From contig JADIYD010000014.1 in NCBI GenBank assembly GCA_016705475.1, positions 626,039 through 690,038 on the forward strand: a DNA stretch of 64,000 nt. Reading direction: 5' to 3'. This document shows, piece by piece, positions 24,867 through 33,559 of this stretch. Position 1 is the first letter of the stretch, and each line of letters starts with the position of its first letter. Under the pieces are notes generated by a model. The model did no database searches and was not told the origin of the DNA. It saw nothing but the letters and a program-made list of their open reading frames with translations. This stretch comes from Betaproteobacteria bacterium. GTDB lineage: Bacteria > Pseudomonadota > Gammaproteobacteria > Burkholderiales > Rhodocyclaceae. The position numbers and the translations under genes were made by a program.

Positions 24867-27800
24867 ATGTCGCTACCCGATTACGCCGAGCTGCATTGCC
24901 TCTCCAATTTCACTTTCCTGCGCGGTGCCTCGCATCCGGGCGAACTGATCGAACAGGCAGCCGCCCAGGGCTACACGGCGCTGGCGTTGACCGACGAGTG
25001 CTCGCTGGCCGGCATCGTGCGGGCGCATCAGGCGGCCAAGCAGGCCGGGCTGAAACTGATCGTCGGCAGCGAAATGGCGACCGTCGATGGCCTCAAGCTG
25101 GTCTTCCTGGCCAGGAATCGCGAGGGCTATGGCAACCTCTCGGCGCTCATCACGCTGGCCCGGCGGCGGGCGGAGAAGGGGGCTTATACCCTGCAGCGGC
25201 ACGACCTCAATGTCGTCTCACCGAACGGCGCGATCCCCGATTGCCTCGTGCTCTGGGTGCCGGGCGAGGCGGCTGCGGTCGATGACGGTCGCTGGCTGGC
25301 CGAGTGTTTCCCCGGCCGGGCCTGGATCGCCGTCGAACTCCACGCCGGGTCGGACGACGCGGCCAGGCTGGCTGATCTGCAATCGCTTGGCGAGTCTTGC
25401 GGCCTGCCGCTGGTGGCGGCCGGCGATGTCCATATGCACGTCAAGGCGCGCCGTCCGGTGCAGGATGTGCTGACCGCTCTGCGCCTGAAAACGACGGTTT
25501 TCGAGGCCGGCTACGCCCTGTTTTCCAACGCCGAGCGCCATGTGCGCACCCGCCTGCGCCTGTCGCGCCTCTATCCGCCCGAACTGCTGGCCGAAACGCT
25601 GAAGGTTGCCGATCTGTGCAGCTTCTCGCTCGATGAGCTGCGCTACGAATATCCGGAGGAGATCGTTGAAACCGGCCATACGCCGACTTCCTGGCTGCGC
25701 CACGAAACCGAGCGCGGCTTGCTGAATCGTTATCCGCAAGGCGTTCCGGATGCGGTTCGAAAGCTCGTCGAGCACGAACTGGCGCTGATCGCCGAACTCA
25801 AATACGAGGCCTATTTCCTGACGGTGTACGACATCGTCTGCTTCGCCCGCAGCGTTGGCATCCTGTGCCAGGGACGCGGCTCGGCGGCCAATTCGCTGGT
25901 CTGCTTCGCGCTGGGCATCACCGAGGTCAGCCCGGATCGCTCGGGCATGCTGTTCGAGCGTTTCATCTCGAAGGAACGCGGCGAGCCGCCGGACATCGAT
26001 GTCGATTTCGAGCACGAACGCCGCCCCGAGGTCATCGCCTACATTTACCAAAAATACACCCGTGAGCGGACGGCGCTGGCCGCGGCGCTCATCACCTACC
26101 GGACCAAGGGCGCGCTGCGCGATGCGGGCAGGGTGCTCGGCTTCGAAACGGCGCGCATCGACGCCCTGACCGCTTCTCTGGCCTGGTGGGACAAACGCGA
26201 GCAACTGCCTGAACGCTTCGCCGAGCAGGGCCTCGACCCGGCGTCGCCGCGCGTCGAAAAATGGCTGTGGATTGCCAGCCAGCTGCGCGGTTTTCCGCGC
26301 CATCTGACCCAGCACGTCGGCGGTTTCGTCATGTCGCGCGGGCCGCTCGCCCGGCTGGTTCCGGTTGAAAACACGGCAATGCCTGAGCGCACGGTGATCC
26401 AGTGGGACAAGGACGATCTCGACGCCGTCGGCCTCATGAAAGTCGATGTGCTGGCCCTCGGCATGCTCTCGGCCATCCGCCGCATGCTTTCGATTTTGGG
26501 CGAAATTTCCGGTCGACCGTGGAATTTGAAAGATATTCCGCCGGAAGACCCGAAAACCTACGACATGCTCTGCCACGCCGACAGCATGGGCGTCTTCCAG
26601 GTCGAATCGCGCGCCCAGATGGCCATGCTGCCGCGCCTCAAGCCGCGCTGCTACTACGATCTCGTCATCGAGGTGGCGCTCGTCCGACCCGGGCCGATCC
26701 AGGGCGACATGGTGCATCCCTATCTCAAACGGCGACAGGGCAGGGAACGCATCGACAAGATTTCGCCGGCCGTCGATGCGGTGCTCAAACGCACCTGCGG
26801 CGTGCCGATTTTTCAGGAGCAGGTCATGCAACTGGCCGTTGTCGCGGCCAATTTTACGCCTGGCGAGGCCGACCAGTTGCGCCGTGCCATGGCCGCCTGG
26901 AAGCGCAAGGGCGGCCTCGAACCCTTCGAGCAGAAACTGCTTGCCGGCATGGCTGCCAATGGCCTGCCGGAGGCTTTTGCCCGGCGCATCATCCAGCAGA
27001 TCCAGGGCTTCGGCGAATACGGCTTTCCCGAATCGCACGCCGCCAGCTTTGCGCTGCTCGTCTATGTTTCGGCCTGGTTCAAGCGGCATCATCCGGCCGT
27101 TTTCCTCTGTGGCCTGCTCAACAGCCAGCCGATGGGTTTCTACTCGCCCTCCATGCTGGTTCAGGATGCGCGGCGTCATGGCGTCACCGTCCTGCCGCCC
27201 GACGTTACGGCCAGCGACTGGGACAGCATCATCGATGAAAACGGAGCGGTACGCCTCGGCCTGCGCGAGATCAGCGGCTTCTCGCAGGCTGCCGCGAAAC
27301 GCATTACCACGGTCAACCGGGAAAAAGGGCTATTTTTGAATGTATCCGATCTGGCGGCGCGTGCCGGGCTGCAACGCCGCGATCTCGATCAGCTTGCCGC
27401 CGCCGATGCCCTGCAAAGTCTGGCCGGTCACCGCCGACAAGCCGCCTGGGCAGCCGGCGTGGAAAAAGCAGTGGCAAAGATTCAGGGCGATCTTTTCGAG
27501 GGCACAACCATCAGCGAGCCGAAAACCGAACTGCCCATGCCCAGCGAAGCCGAAAACCTGATTGCCGATTACCGCAGCCTCGGCCTGACCTTGCGCCGTC
27601 ATCCCTTGGCGCTGCTCCGCCAGCATTTGTTCGAGCGCCGCTTTGTAACGGCAGCCGAACTCAAAACAACCGGCCATCGTGCGCTGGTTCGCGCCGCCGG
27701 CATTGTCGTCGGTCGCCAGCGACCGGGCACGGCAACCGGCATCGTATTCGTTACACTGGAAGATGAAAGCGGACTGGTCAATGTCGTCGTCCATCCGCAA

Positions 27801-27962
27801 CTGGTCGACAAACAACGCCGCGAATTACTCAGTGCAACACTGCTCGGCATTTACGGGCAACTGCAGATCGAAGGCGAAGTAGTCCATCTCGTTGCCAAAC
27901 GACTGGTCGACCTTTCAGCATGGCTAGGCCGGCTGGAAACATCGAGCCGGGATTTCCACTGA
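24867..27962 (+). CDS. dnaE2: Error-prone DNA polymerase DnaE2
   Basis: A 1031-residue C-family polymerase for SOS mutagenesis. The order is an N-terminal PHP domain (YAELHCLSNFTFLRGASHPGEL), the palm with the catalytic Asp residues in PPDIDVDFEHERR, then fingers, helix-hairpin-helix and an OB fold (GIVFVTLEDESGLVNVVV) at about residues 940-1000. The shorter length and the imuAB neighbours separate it from replicative DnaE. Two dispersed-element copies lie inside the gene. Confidence 0.95.
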   Translation: MSLPDYAELHCLSNFTFLRGASHPGELIEQAAAQGYTALALTDECSLAGIVRAHQAAKQAGLKLIVGSEMATVDGLKLVFLARNREGYGNLSALITLARRRAEKGAYTLQRHDLNVVSPNGAIPDCLVLWVPGEAAAVDDGRWLAECFPGRAWIAVELHAGSDDAARLADLQSLGESCGLPLVAAGDVHMHVKARRPVQDVLTALRLKTTVFEAGYALFSNAERHVRTRLRLSRLYPPELLAETLKVADLCSFSLDELRYEYPEEIVETGHTPTSWLRHETERGLLNRYPQGVPDAVRKLVEHELALIAELKYEAYFLTVYDIVCFARSVGILCQGRGSAANSLVCFALGITEVSPDRSGMLFERFISKERGEPPDIDVDFEHERRPEVIAYIYQKYTRERTALAAALITYRTKGALRDAGRVLGFETARIDALTASLAWWDKREQLPERFAEQGLDPASPRVEKWLWIASQLRGFPRHLTQHVGGFVMSRGPLARLVPVENTAMPERTVIQWDKDDLDAVGLMKVDVLALGMLSAIRRMLSILGEISGRPWNLKDIPPEDPKTYDMLCHADSMGVFQVESRAQMAMLPRLKPRCYYDLVIEVALVRPGPIQGDMVHPYLKRRQGRERIDKISPAVDAVLKRTCGVPIFQEQVMQLAVVAANFTPGEADQLRRAMAAWKRKGGLEPFEQKLLAGMAANGLPEAFARRIIQQIQGFGEYGFPESHAASFALLVYVSAWFKRHHPAVFLCGLLNSQPMGFYSPSMLVQDARRHGVTVLPPDVTASDWDSIIDENGAVRLGLREISGFSQAAAKRITTVNREKGLFLNVSDLAARAGLQRRDLDQLAAADALQSLAGHRRQAAWAAGVEKAVAKIQGDLFEGTTISEPKTELPMPSEAENLIADYRSLGLTLRRHPLALLRQHLFERRFVTAAELKTTGHRALVRAAGIVVGRQRPGTATGIVFVTLEDESGLVNVVVHPQLVDKQRRELLSATLLGIYGQLQIEGEVVHLVAKRLVDLSAWLGRLETSSRDFH
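26491..26527 (+). repeat. Dispersed GGTYGACC element, copy 7 (inside dnaE2)
   Basis: ATTTTGGGCGAAATTTCC, then GGTCGACC at 26511-26518, then GTGGAATTTG. It encodes ILGEISGRPWNL and is one of the best matches to the consensus. Confidence 0.65.
27303..27340 (-). repeat. Dispersed GGTYGACC element, copy 8 (inside dnaE2)
   Basis: Reverse copy: TTACCACGGTCAACCGGG followed by AAAAAGGGCTATTTTT. It encodes ITTVNREKGLFLN, a reading frame different from copy 7. Confidence 0.65.
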
Positions 27963-27995
27963 GCGCCAGTTTGCCGCTTCCATTAAACGCATAAT

Positions 27996-28015
27996 TTGTA
28001 TTATGTTAAATACAA
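27996..28015. promoter_or_regulatory. Palindrome in the arsS-like upstream region
   Basis: TTGTATT and AATACAA are inverted arms around ATGTTA, 170 bp upstream of the radical SAM gene. The gap 27963-28186 shows no other convincing feature. It recalls the TATTGT/ACAATA palindrome at 11859-11880 but is not identical. Confidence 0.35.
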
Positions 28016-28186
28016 TGAATCGTCCAGATCAAACGAGAGTCAGTTCAAATCCCTCCTTCCAGCACAGCACCGATCTGATCTATTGTTCAGACGACGTCGG
28101 ATCTGCCGGTCTGCTTTATTTGCGTACGAGTGTAAGCATTGGCCGTCTGCTCCGACTAATGCTTAAACCCTATTCGGAGTTGCACG

Positions 28187-29191
28187 ATGCACGACACTTT
28201 TCCCCTGTTGGTCAAGACGGCGTTTCCGGCGATCAAGCGCCGTCGCCTTGAAACACTCCAGGCCAATCTGGGTTACCGCTGCAATCAATCCTGTTTCCAC
28301 TGCCACGTCGCCGCCAGTCCCAAGCGAACCGAGGAAATGAGCTGGGAAACCATGTCCGTGCTACTCGAATTTGCACGCAGACAGGCTGTGCAAACGCTTG
28401 ATCTGACCGGCGGCGCACCGGAGATGAATCCCAACTTCCGCCGTTTGGTCAGCGCGGCCAGAGCGCAGGGCTTGCGCGTAATCGATCGCTGTAACCTGAG
28501 CATCCTGAGCGAACCGGGCTACGAGACGATGGCCGACTTCCTCGCCGAGCAGAACGTGGAGATCGTTGCCTCGTTGCCGTGCTATCTGGAAGAAAACGTC
28601 AATGCCCAGCGCGGTGACGGCGCATTCGCAGCCAGCATCGCGGGCTTGCGCAAACTCAATGCCCTGGGCTACGGCCAGGCGGGTAGCGGCCGCATCCTGA
28701 ATCTGGTTTACAACCCGCTCGGCCCCAGCCTGCCGCCCGACCAGCAAAAGCTGGAGCAGGCCTACAAGGAGCAACTCGCCTCCCGCTACGGCGTTGTCTT
28801 CAACCAACTTTTTGCACTGACCAACATGCCGATTCAGCGTTTTGGCAGCCAGCTCGTGACGCGAAACGAATTCCAGATCTACATGAAGCTGCTCAAAGGC
28901 GCTTACCAGCCCACCAACCTGGATGGCGTGATGTGTCGCTCGCTGATTTCTGTCAGTTGGCAGGGCGAGGTTTTTGATTGCGATTTCAACCAGATGCTCA
29001 AGCTTGAACTTGGCGGCAAGGAGTCCGGCACGGTTCATCTGGCCGATTTGCTCGATGCCGATCTGGCTGGCCGACCTATTCGCGTGGCCGATCATTGCTA
29101 CGGCTGCACAGCCGGCCAGGGCAGCAGCTGCGGTGGCGCACTCGACAATACCGAAGCCGCAGAAGCGCGGCCAACGGTTGAACAAATTTAA
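28187..29191 (+). CDS. arsS: ArsS-type radical SAM protein (arsenosugar biosynthesis)
   Basis: A 334-residue radical SAM enzyme with CNQSCFHCH (the CxxxCxxC cluster motif) near residue 38, followed by LDLTGGAPEMNPNF, and a C-terminal Cys-rich region (CYGCTAGQGSSCGGA) as in the DUF3641 domain of ArsS. ArsS proteins are linked to making the deoxyadenosyl-arsenic intermediate of arsenosugars. No arsM methyltransferase is in the window, so the substrate is inference. Downstream DUF2064 and family-2 glycosyltransferase genes, typical companions, support it. Confidence 0.82.
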   Translation: MHDTFPLLVKTAFPAIKRRRLETLQANLGYRCNQSCFHCHVAASPKRTEEMSWETMSVLLEFARRQAVQTLDLTGGAPEMNPNFRRLVSAARAQGLRVIDRCNLSILSEPGYETMADFLAEQNVEIVASLPCYLEENVNAQRGDGAFAASIAGLRKLNALGYGQAGSGRILNLVYNPLGPSLPPDQQKLEQAYKEQLASRYGVVFNQLFALTNMPIQRFGSQLVTRNEFQIYMKLLKGAYQPTNLDGVMCRSLISVSWQGEVFDCDFNQMLKLELGGKESGTVHLADLLDADLAGRPIRVADHCYGCTAGQGSSCGGALDNTEAAEARPTVEQI

Positions 29192-29267
29192 ATGAAAATG
29201 ACCACCAATAGCTGCCCAATTTTCATCCCCACAGCCCCCGGACAATTTTCGGGTTCGCCGGGCGCGC

Positions 29268-29305
29268 AGTGTTTTCGCGATGGAACAACCCGTCGCGAAA
29301 ACACT
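29268..29305. promoter_or_regulatory. Perfect 13-bp inverted repeat ahead of msrB
   Basis: AGTGTTTTCGCGA and TCGCGAAAACACT flank a 12-nt loop, 33 bp upstream of the msrB ATG. No T-run follows, so it is more likely an operator or a leader stem than a terminator. Confidence 0.55.
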
Positions 29306-29337
29306 CCATATCAGCAAGAAGTATTCAAGGAGAGATC

Positions 29338-29835
29338 ATGAACCGTCGCCACTGGATTGCCCGCGTATCCGGGTTGATTGCCGCCAGCGCCCTTCCCTTC
29401 GGCGTTTCGGCGGCCAGCAAGTTTCCGCTCAACAAAAGCCGGGCTGAATGGAAAAAGCTGCTGCCGCCCGAAGCCTACGTCGTGCTCTTCGAGGATGGTA
29501 CCGAGCGCGCTGGCAGCAGCCCATTGAACGGCGAAAAACGCGACGGCACCTTCATCTGCGCCGCCTGCAACAAGCCGCTGTTCGACAGCGCCCATAAATA
29601 CGAGAGCGGCACCGGCTGGCCTAGCTTCTGGCAGCCGCTGGCCGGCGCCGTCGGTACGTCGACCGACTTCAGGTTGATCCTCCCGCGTACCGAGTATCAC
29701 TGCTCGCATTGCGGTGGGCATCAGGGGCATGTCTTCGACGATGGCCCGAAACCGACTGGAAAGCGCTACTGCAACAATGGCGTTGCGCTCAAGTTTGTCG
29801 CCAAAGGCGACGCACTGCCGGCGCTACTGACATGA
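29338..29835 (+). CDS. msrB: Exported methionine-R-sulfoxide reductase
   Basis: A 165-residue MsrB. The ATG at 29338 follows AAGGAGAG. A signal sequence (MNRRHWIARVSGLIAASALPFGVSAA) indicates export; the twin Arg may mean Tat. Zn-site Cys pairs are seen in CAACN and CSHCGGH. The catalytic Cys is in KRYCNNGVALKF, where NG replaces the usual NS. It repairs Met-R-oxide in periplasmic proteins. It overlaps msrA by 4 nt (ATGA). Confidence 0.9.
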   Translation: MNRRHWIARVSGLIAASALPFGVSAASKFPLNKSRAEWKKLLPPEAYVVLFEDGTERAGSSPLNGEKRDGTFICAACNKPLFDSAHKYESGTGWPSFWQPLAGAVGTSTDFRLILPRTEYHCSHCGGHQGHVFDDGPKPTGKRYCNNGVALKFVAKGDALPALLT

Positions 29836-30443
29836 AAAATAGCCACTTTTTCCGGTTGACCGTAGCAATAGCCGCGCTGACGGCGAGTTTCCAGACAATG
29901 GCGATCGAATCCCCCTCAGCCAAGGCCAGCGCGCTGTTTGCCGGCGGCTGTTTCTGGTGTATCGAAGCCGACTTTGAAAAGTTGCCCGGCGTCATCGAAG
30001 TCGAATCCGGCTACACAGCCGGCCCGACGAAAAACCCGAGCTACGAAGCTGTCAGCGCCGGCAGGACCGGCCACACCGAGGCTGTGCGCGTCATTTATGA
30101 CCCGAAAAAAGTCAGCTACCCGCAACTGGTGGAGTACTTCTGGCGGCACATCGACCCGACCGTCAAGGACCGCCAGTTCTGCGATGCCGGCAGCCAGTAC
30201 CGCAGCGGCATCTACTGGCAGAACGAAGCCGAGCAAAAGGCGGCGGAAGCCAGCCGTGATGCTCTGCTCAAGAGTGCGCGCTTTCCGGTGATCTACACCG
30301 AAGTGCTGCCTGCTTCGACCTTCTGGCCTGCCGAGGAATACCATCAGGACTATTACAAGAAAAACCCGATCCGCTACGCGTACTATCGTTCAAGCTGCGG
30401 CCGGGACGCACGCGTTCAGCAGTTGTGGGGCGAGCGCAAGTAA
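29832..30443 (+). CDS. msrA: Exported methionine-S-sulfoxide reductase
   Basis: A 203-residue MsrA. The ATG at 29832 overlaps the msrB stop. A signal peptide (MKNSHFFRLTVAIAALTASF) precedes the catalytic GGCFWCIEADFE near residue 40. EVESGYTAG, GHTEAVRVIYDP and the later QYRSGIYW and EEYHQDYY are canonical. With MsrB it forms a complete periplasmic Met-oxide repair pair. The first codons are themselves a copy of the dispersed repeat, so the signal peptide start is built on that element. Confidence 0.92.
   Translation: MKNSHFFRLTVAIAALTASFQTMAIESPSAKASALFAGGCFWCIEADFEKLPGVIEVESGYTAGPTKNPSYEAVSAGRTGHTEAVRVIYDPKKVSYPQLVEYFWRHIDPTVKDRQFCDAGSQYRSGIYWQNEAEQKAAEASRDALLKSARFPVIYTEVLPASTFWPAEEYHQDYYKKNPIRYAYYRSSCGRDARVQQLWGERK
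29835..29870 (+). repeat. Dispersed GGTYGACC element, copy 9 (msrA start)
   Basis: AAAATAGCCACTTTTTCC, then GGTTGACC at 29854-29861, then GTAGCAAT. It begins at the ATG and encodes KNSHFFRLTVAIA of the signal peptide. Confidence 0.65.
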
Positions 30444-30609
30444 GCGATGCAGCCGGGCGCGTGCTTGGGAGTCTCCCGACACCCCTCGCCGCCTGGCTGG
30501 ATGCAGCAAAACTCTGCCCACGGTGTAAGGAAGGAGCTGCTTCCTGCGACTAATCATTACGGGTGAGCTTGTCGCATAACCCTTCACGAAAATCAGGCAG
30601 AAATCTTTC

Positions 30610-32754
30610 ATGAATCTCAAGAAACTGGCACTGCTCGCGCTCATTGGTTTGTTGGCCGGTTTGTATATTCATTTCGACCTGGGTCAATACCTGAGCCTGC
30701 AGTCGCTCAAGAATCAGCAAGCCGCCATCGAGGCCTTCCGGGCCAGCAATCCGCTACTGAGCGTTGCCGGATATTTCGTTGTGTATGTGATCGTTACCGC
30801 CCTCTCCTTCCCCGGCGCCGCGTTGCTGACGCTGGCCGGCGGCGCCATCTTTGGCCTGCTCTGGGGCACGGTGATTGTTTCCTTTGCCTCAACGATCGGC
30901 GCCACCCTCGCCTTCCTGATGTCGCGTTTTCTCCTACGCGACTGGGTGAGCAAGCGTTTCGGGCAGCGTCTGGCAGCCATTGACGAAGGTGTGCGCCGCG
31001 AAGGCGGGTTTTATCTATTTACCTTGCGTCTGGTACCGGCCTTCCCGTTTTTCCTGGTCAATCTGCTGCTTGGCCTGACGGTCATGAAAACCTGGACTTA
31101 CTTCTGGGTCAGCCAGCTTGGCATGCTTGCCGGGACAGTGGTTTACGTCAATGCCGGCACTCAGCTGGCCAAGCTGGAATCGCTCTCCGGCATTCTCTCG
31201 CCCGGCCTGCTCGGCTCGTTCATCCTGCTTGGCATCTTTCCCCTGATTGCCCGCAAGCTTGTGGAGATCGTTCGCGTGAACAAGGTATTCGCCAACTGGA
31301 AGAAACCGGCCCGCTTCGACCGCAATGTCGTGGTTATCGGTGGCGGTAGTGCCGGTCTGGTCACCGCCTACATTGCGGCTGCCGTCAAGGCCAAGGTCAC
31401 CCTCGTCGAAAAGCACAAACTGGGTGGCGACTGTCTGAATACCGGCTGTGTGCCCTCGAAAGCGCTGATCCGCTCGGCCAAGTTCCTGTCGCATGTCAGC
31501 CGTTCGCAGGAATTCGGCATAGCTTCGGCCAATGCCGGATTCGCGTTTTCCGATGTAATGGAGCGTGTGCAATCCGTCATCAAGACCATCGAGCCGCATG
31601 ATTCGGCCGAGCGTTACACCGGACTGGGCGTCGACGTCGTGCAGGGCAGCGCGAAAATCCTATCGCCATGGGAAGTCGACATCACCCGCGACGACGGCAG
31701 CACGCAACGTCTGACCACGCGGAGTATCGTTATCGCCACCGGCGCCCGGCCTTTCGTGCCGCCGATTCCGGGCATTGAGGAAGTCGGCTACCTGACTTCA
31801 GACAACGTCTGGAACCTGCGCGAACTACCCAGGCGACTGGTGGTGCTCGGTGGCGGCCCGATCGGCTCGGAGCTGACGCAGGCCTTCGCCCGCCTTGGCG
31901 CCAAGGTGACCCAGGTCGAAATGGCGCCGCGCATCATGATTCGCGAAGATCCCGAGATATCCGAACTGGTCGCCAAGCGTTTCAGGGCAGAGGGAATTGA
32001 AGTGCTGCTCAATCACCGGGCCAAACAGTTCATCGTTGAGAACGGCGAAAAAATACTGATTGCCGAATACGAAGGACAAGACGTGCGCATTCCCTTCGAT
32101 GCCGTGCTGGTCGCTGTCGGCCGCGCCGCCAACCTCAAGGGATTTGGCCTTGAAGAACTGGGCATTCCGACTGGCCGTACCGTCGATACCAACGCGTTCC
32201 TGCAGACCAATTTCCCGAACATCTACGCAGCAGGCGACGTAGCCGGCCCCTTCCAGTTTACCCATACCGCCGCCCACCAGGCATGGTATGTCGCAGTCAA
32301 TGCGCTGTTCGACCCGTTCAAGAAATTCAAGGCCGATTACACGGTTATCCCGTGGGCTACCTTTGTCGAACCGGAAGTCGCCCGCGTTGGACTGAACGAA
32401 CTGGAAGCCAAGGAGAAAGGCATTCCCTACGAGGTCACGACCTACGGCATCGACGACCTTGACCGCGCCATCGCCGACAGCGAGGCGCACGGCCTGCTCA
32501 AGGTGCTGACCGTACCGGGCAAGGACAAGATACTAGGCGTCACCATCGTTGGTGAACACGCCGGCGACCTGATCGCCGAATACGTGCTGGCAATGAAGCA
32601 CGGCATCGGGCTGAACAAGATTCTCGGCACCATCCACATCTACCCGACGCTCGCCGAAGCCAACAAGTACGTCGCTGGCAACTGGAAGAAAGCGCATGCG
32701 CCGCAGGGGCTTCTGGCCTGGGTCGAGCGATTCCACGCCTGGCGCCGGGGGTAA
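30610..32754 (+). CDS. VTT/TVP38-domain membrane protein fused to a mercuric-reductase-like flavoprotein
   Basis: A 714-residue fusion. Residues 1-225 are a TVP38/TMEM64 (VTT) membrane domain with several hydrophobic helices (FPGAALLTLAGGAIFG, RLVPAFPFFLVNLLLG). From about residue 238 comes a complete group I pyridine nucleotide-disulfide oxidoreductase: FAD site VVVIGGGSAGLVTAY, redox pair in GGDCLNTGCVPSKAL, NAD site VVLGGGPIGSELTQ and YAAGDVAG. There is no N-terminal heavy-metal domain and no C-terminal Cys pair of true MerA. The reduced substrate is unknown. Context hints at arsenic or sulfur redox chemistry at the membrane. Confidence 0.85.
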   Translation: MNLKKLALLALIGLLAGLYIHFDLGQYLSLQSLKNQQAAIEAFRASNPLLSVAGYFVVYVIVTALSFPGAALLTLAGGAIFGLLWGTVIVSFASTIGATLAFLMSRFLLRDWVSKRFGQRLAAIDEGVRREGGFYLFTLRLVPAFPFFLVNLLLGLTVMKTWTYFWVSQLGMLAGTVVYVNAGTQLAKLESLSGILSPGLLGSFILLGIFPLIARKLVEIVRVNKVFANWKKPARFDRNVVVIGGGSAGLVTAYIAAAVKAKVTLVEKHKLGGDCLNTGCVPSKALIRSAKFLSHVSRSQEFGIASANAGFAFSDVMERVQSVIKTIEPHDSAERYTGLGVDVVQGSAKILSPWEVDITRDDGSTQRLTTRSIVIATGARPFVPPIPGIEEVGYLTSDNVWNLRELPRRLVVLGGGPIGSELTQAFARLGAKVTQVEMAPRIMIREDPEISELVAKRFRAEGIEVLLNHRAKQFIVENGEKILIAEYEGQDVRIPFDAVLVAVGRAANLKGFGLEELGIPTGRTVDTNAFLQTNFPNIYAAGDVAGPFQFTHTAAHQAWYVAVNALFDPFKKFKADYTVIPWATFVEPEVARVGLNELEAKEKGIPYEVTTYGIDDLDRAIADSEAHGLLKVLTVPGKDKILGVTIVGEHAGDLIAEYVLAMKHGIGLNKILGTIHIYPTLAEANKYVAGNWKKAHAPQGLLAWVERFHAWRRG

Positions 32755-32759
32755 TTCGC

Positions 32760-33515
32760 ATGTCAAAAAAAGCAAAATGGATGCTGCCATGCCTGCTCCC
32801 AGCCATTTCCTTGCCGCTTTCTGCCTTGGCCGATCCGCTCTGGGTCGGCCGCTTTAACGAAAGTGACACGACCATACCAGCGCCCTGGAAAATTGAGCAT
32901 CTGGACCAGCGTGTGCCGCCAACCCAGTACACATTGCGCAAATGGGACGGCGTCGTTGCCATCGAAGCCAGGGCAAAGAAGAGCATGGCCTTGCTCGGAC
33001 GGACTGCTGCGGTCGACCTCAAAAAAACGCCCATTTTGTGCTGGCAATGGCGGATCGACGCCCCCGTTGCTTCAGCCGACATGACCCGAAAATCCGGCGA
33101 TGATTACGCCGCCCGCGTTTATCTGACCTTTGCGGTGCCGCCCGATCAATTGGGCTTCGCCACCCGTTCCAAACTTCGGCTGGCACGTTCGATCTACGGC
33201 AGTCAGGTGCCCGATGCAGCACTGAACTACATTTGGGACAACCGCCACCCGATCGGTACCTTGCAGGACAACGCCTACACCGATCGAGCACGCATGCTGG
33301 TGTTGCGCTCCGGTGCCGGGCAGGCAGGAGCCTGGGTGCAGGAAAGGCGAAATGTCCTGCAGGATTTCCAACGGGCATTTGGTGATATCAGCGGCGAACT
33401 GAAGGGGCTGGCTATCGCCTCGGATACCGATAATACTGGCGAGGAAGCACATGCCGGCTTCGCCGATTTCCGCTTCGTTGCGTCGGAAGACGCCTGCCCG
33501 ATGACGAAAAACTGA
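32760..33515 (+). CDS. DUF3047 family exported protein
   Basis: A 251-residue protein starting 5 nt after the fusion gene. A signal peptide (MLPCLLPAISLPLSALA) is followed by the DUF3047 pattern: RKWDGVVAIEARAKKSMALLGR, WQWRIDAP, DDYAARVYLTF, YIWDNRHPIGT and GLAIASDTDNTGEEAHAGFADFRF. It is probably a periplasmic, beta-sandwich-like binding domain. The function is not established. A dispersed-element copy lies inside at 33004-33040. Confidence 0.78.
   Translation: MSKKAKWMLPCLLPAISLPLSALADPLWVGRFNESDTTIPAPWKIEHLDQRVPPTQYTLRKWDGVVAIEARAKKSMALLGRTAAVDLKKTPILCWQWRIDAPVASADMTRKSGDDYAARVYLTFAVPPDQLGFATRSKLRLARSIYGSQVPDAALNYIWDNRHPIGTLQDNAYTDRARMLVLRSGAGQAGAWVQERRNVLQDFQRAFGDISGELKGLAIASDTDNTGEEAHAGFADFRFVASEDACPMTKN
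33004..33040 (-). repeat. Dispersed GGTYGACC element, copy 10 (inside the DUF3047 gene)
   Basis: Reverse copy: CTGCTGCGGTCGACC (core 33011-33018) followed by TCAAAAAAACGCCCATTTT. Confidence 0.55.
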
Positions 33516-33559
33516 ATCTTGCCGCTAGAAACTGAACAAGACGAACAGCAGATTTACCC

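Noticed and set aside
25218..27179. 653-residue reading frame antisense to dnaE2
   Set aside because: Same codon-bias artefact; no start signal and no recognisable protein.
28003..28251. 82-residue frame ahead of the arsS-like gene
   Set aside because: It overlaps the arsS start, has no RBS and no protein pattern, and starts inside the palindromic upstream site.
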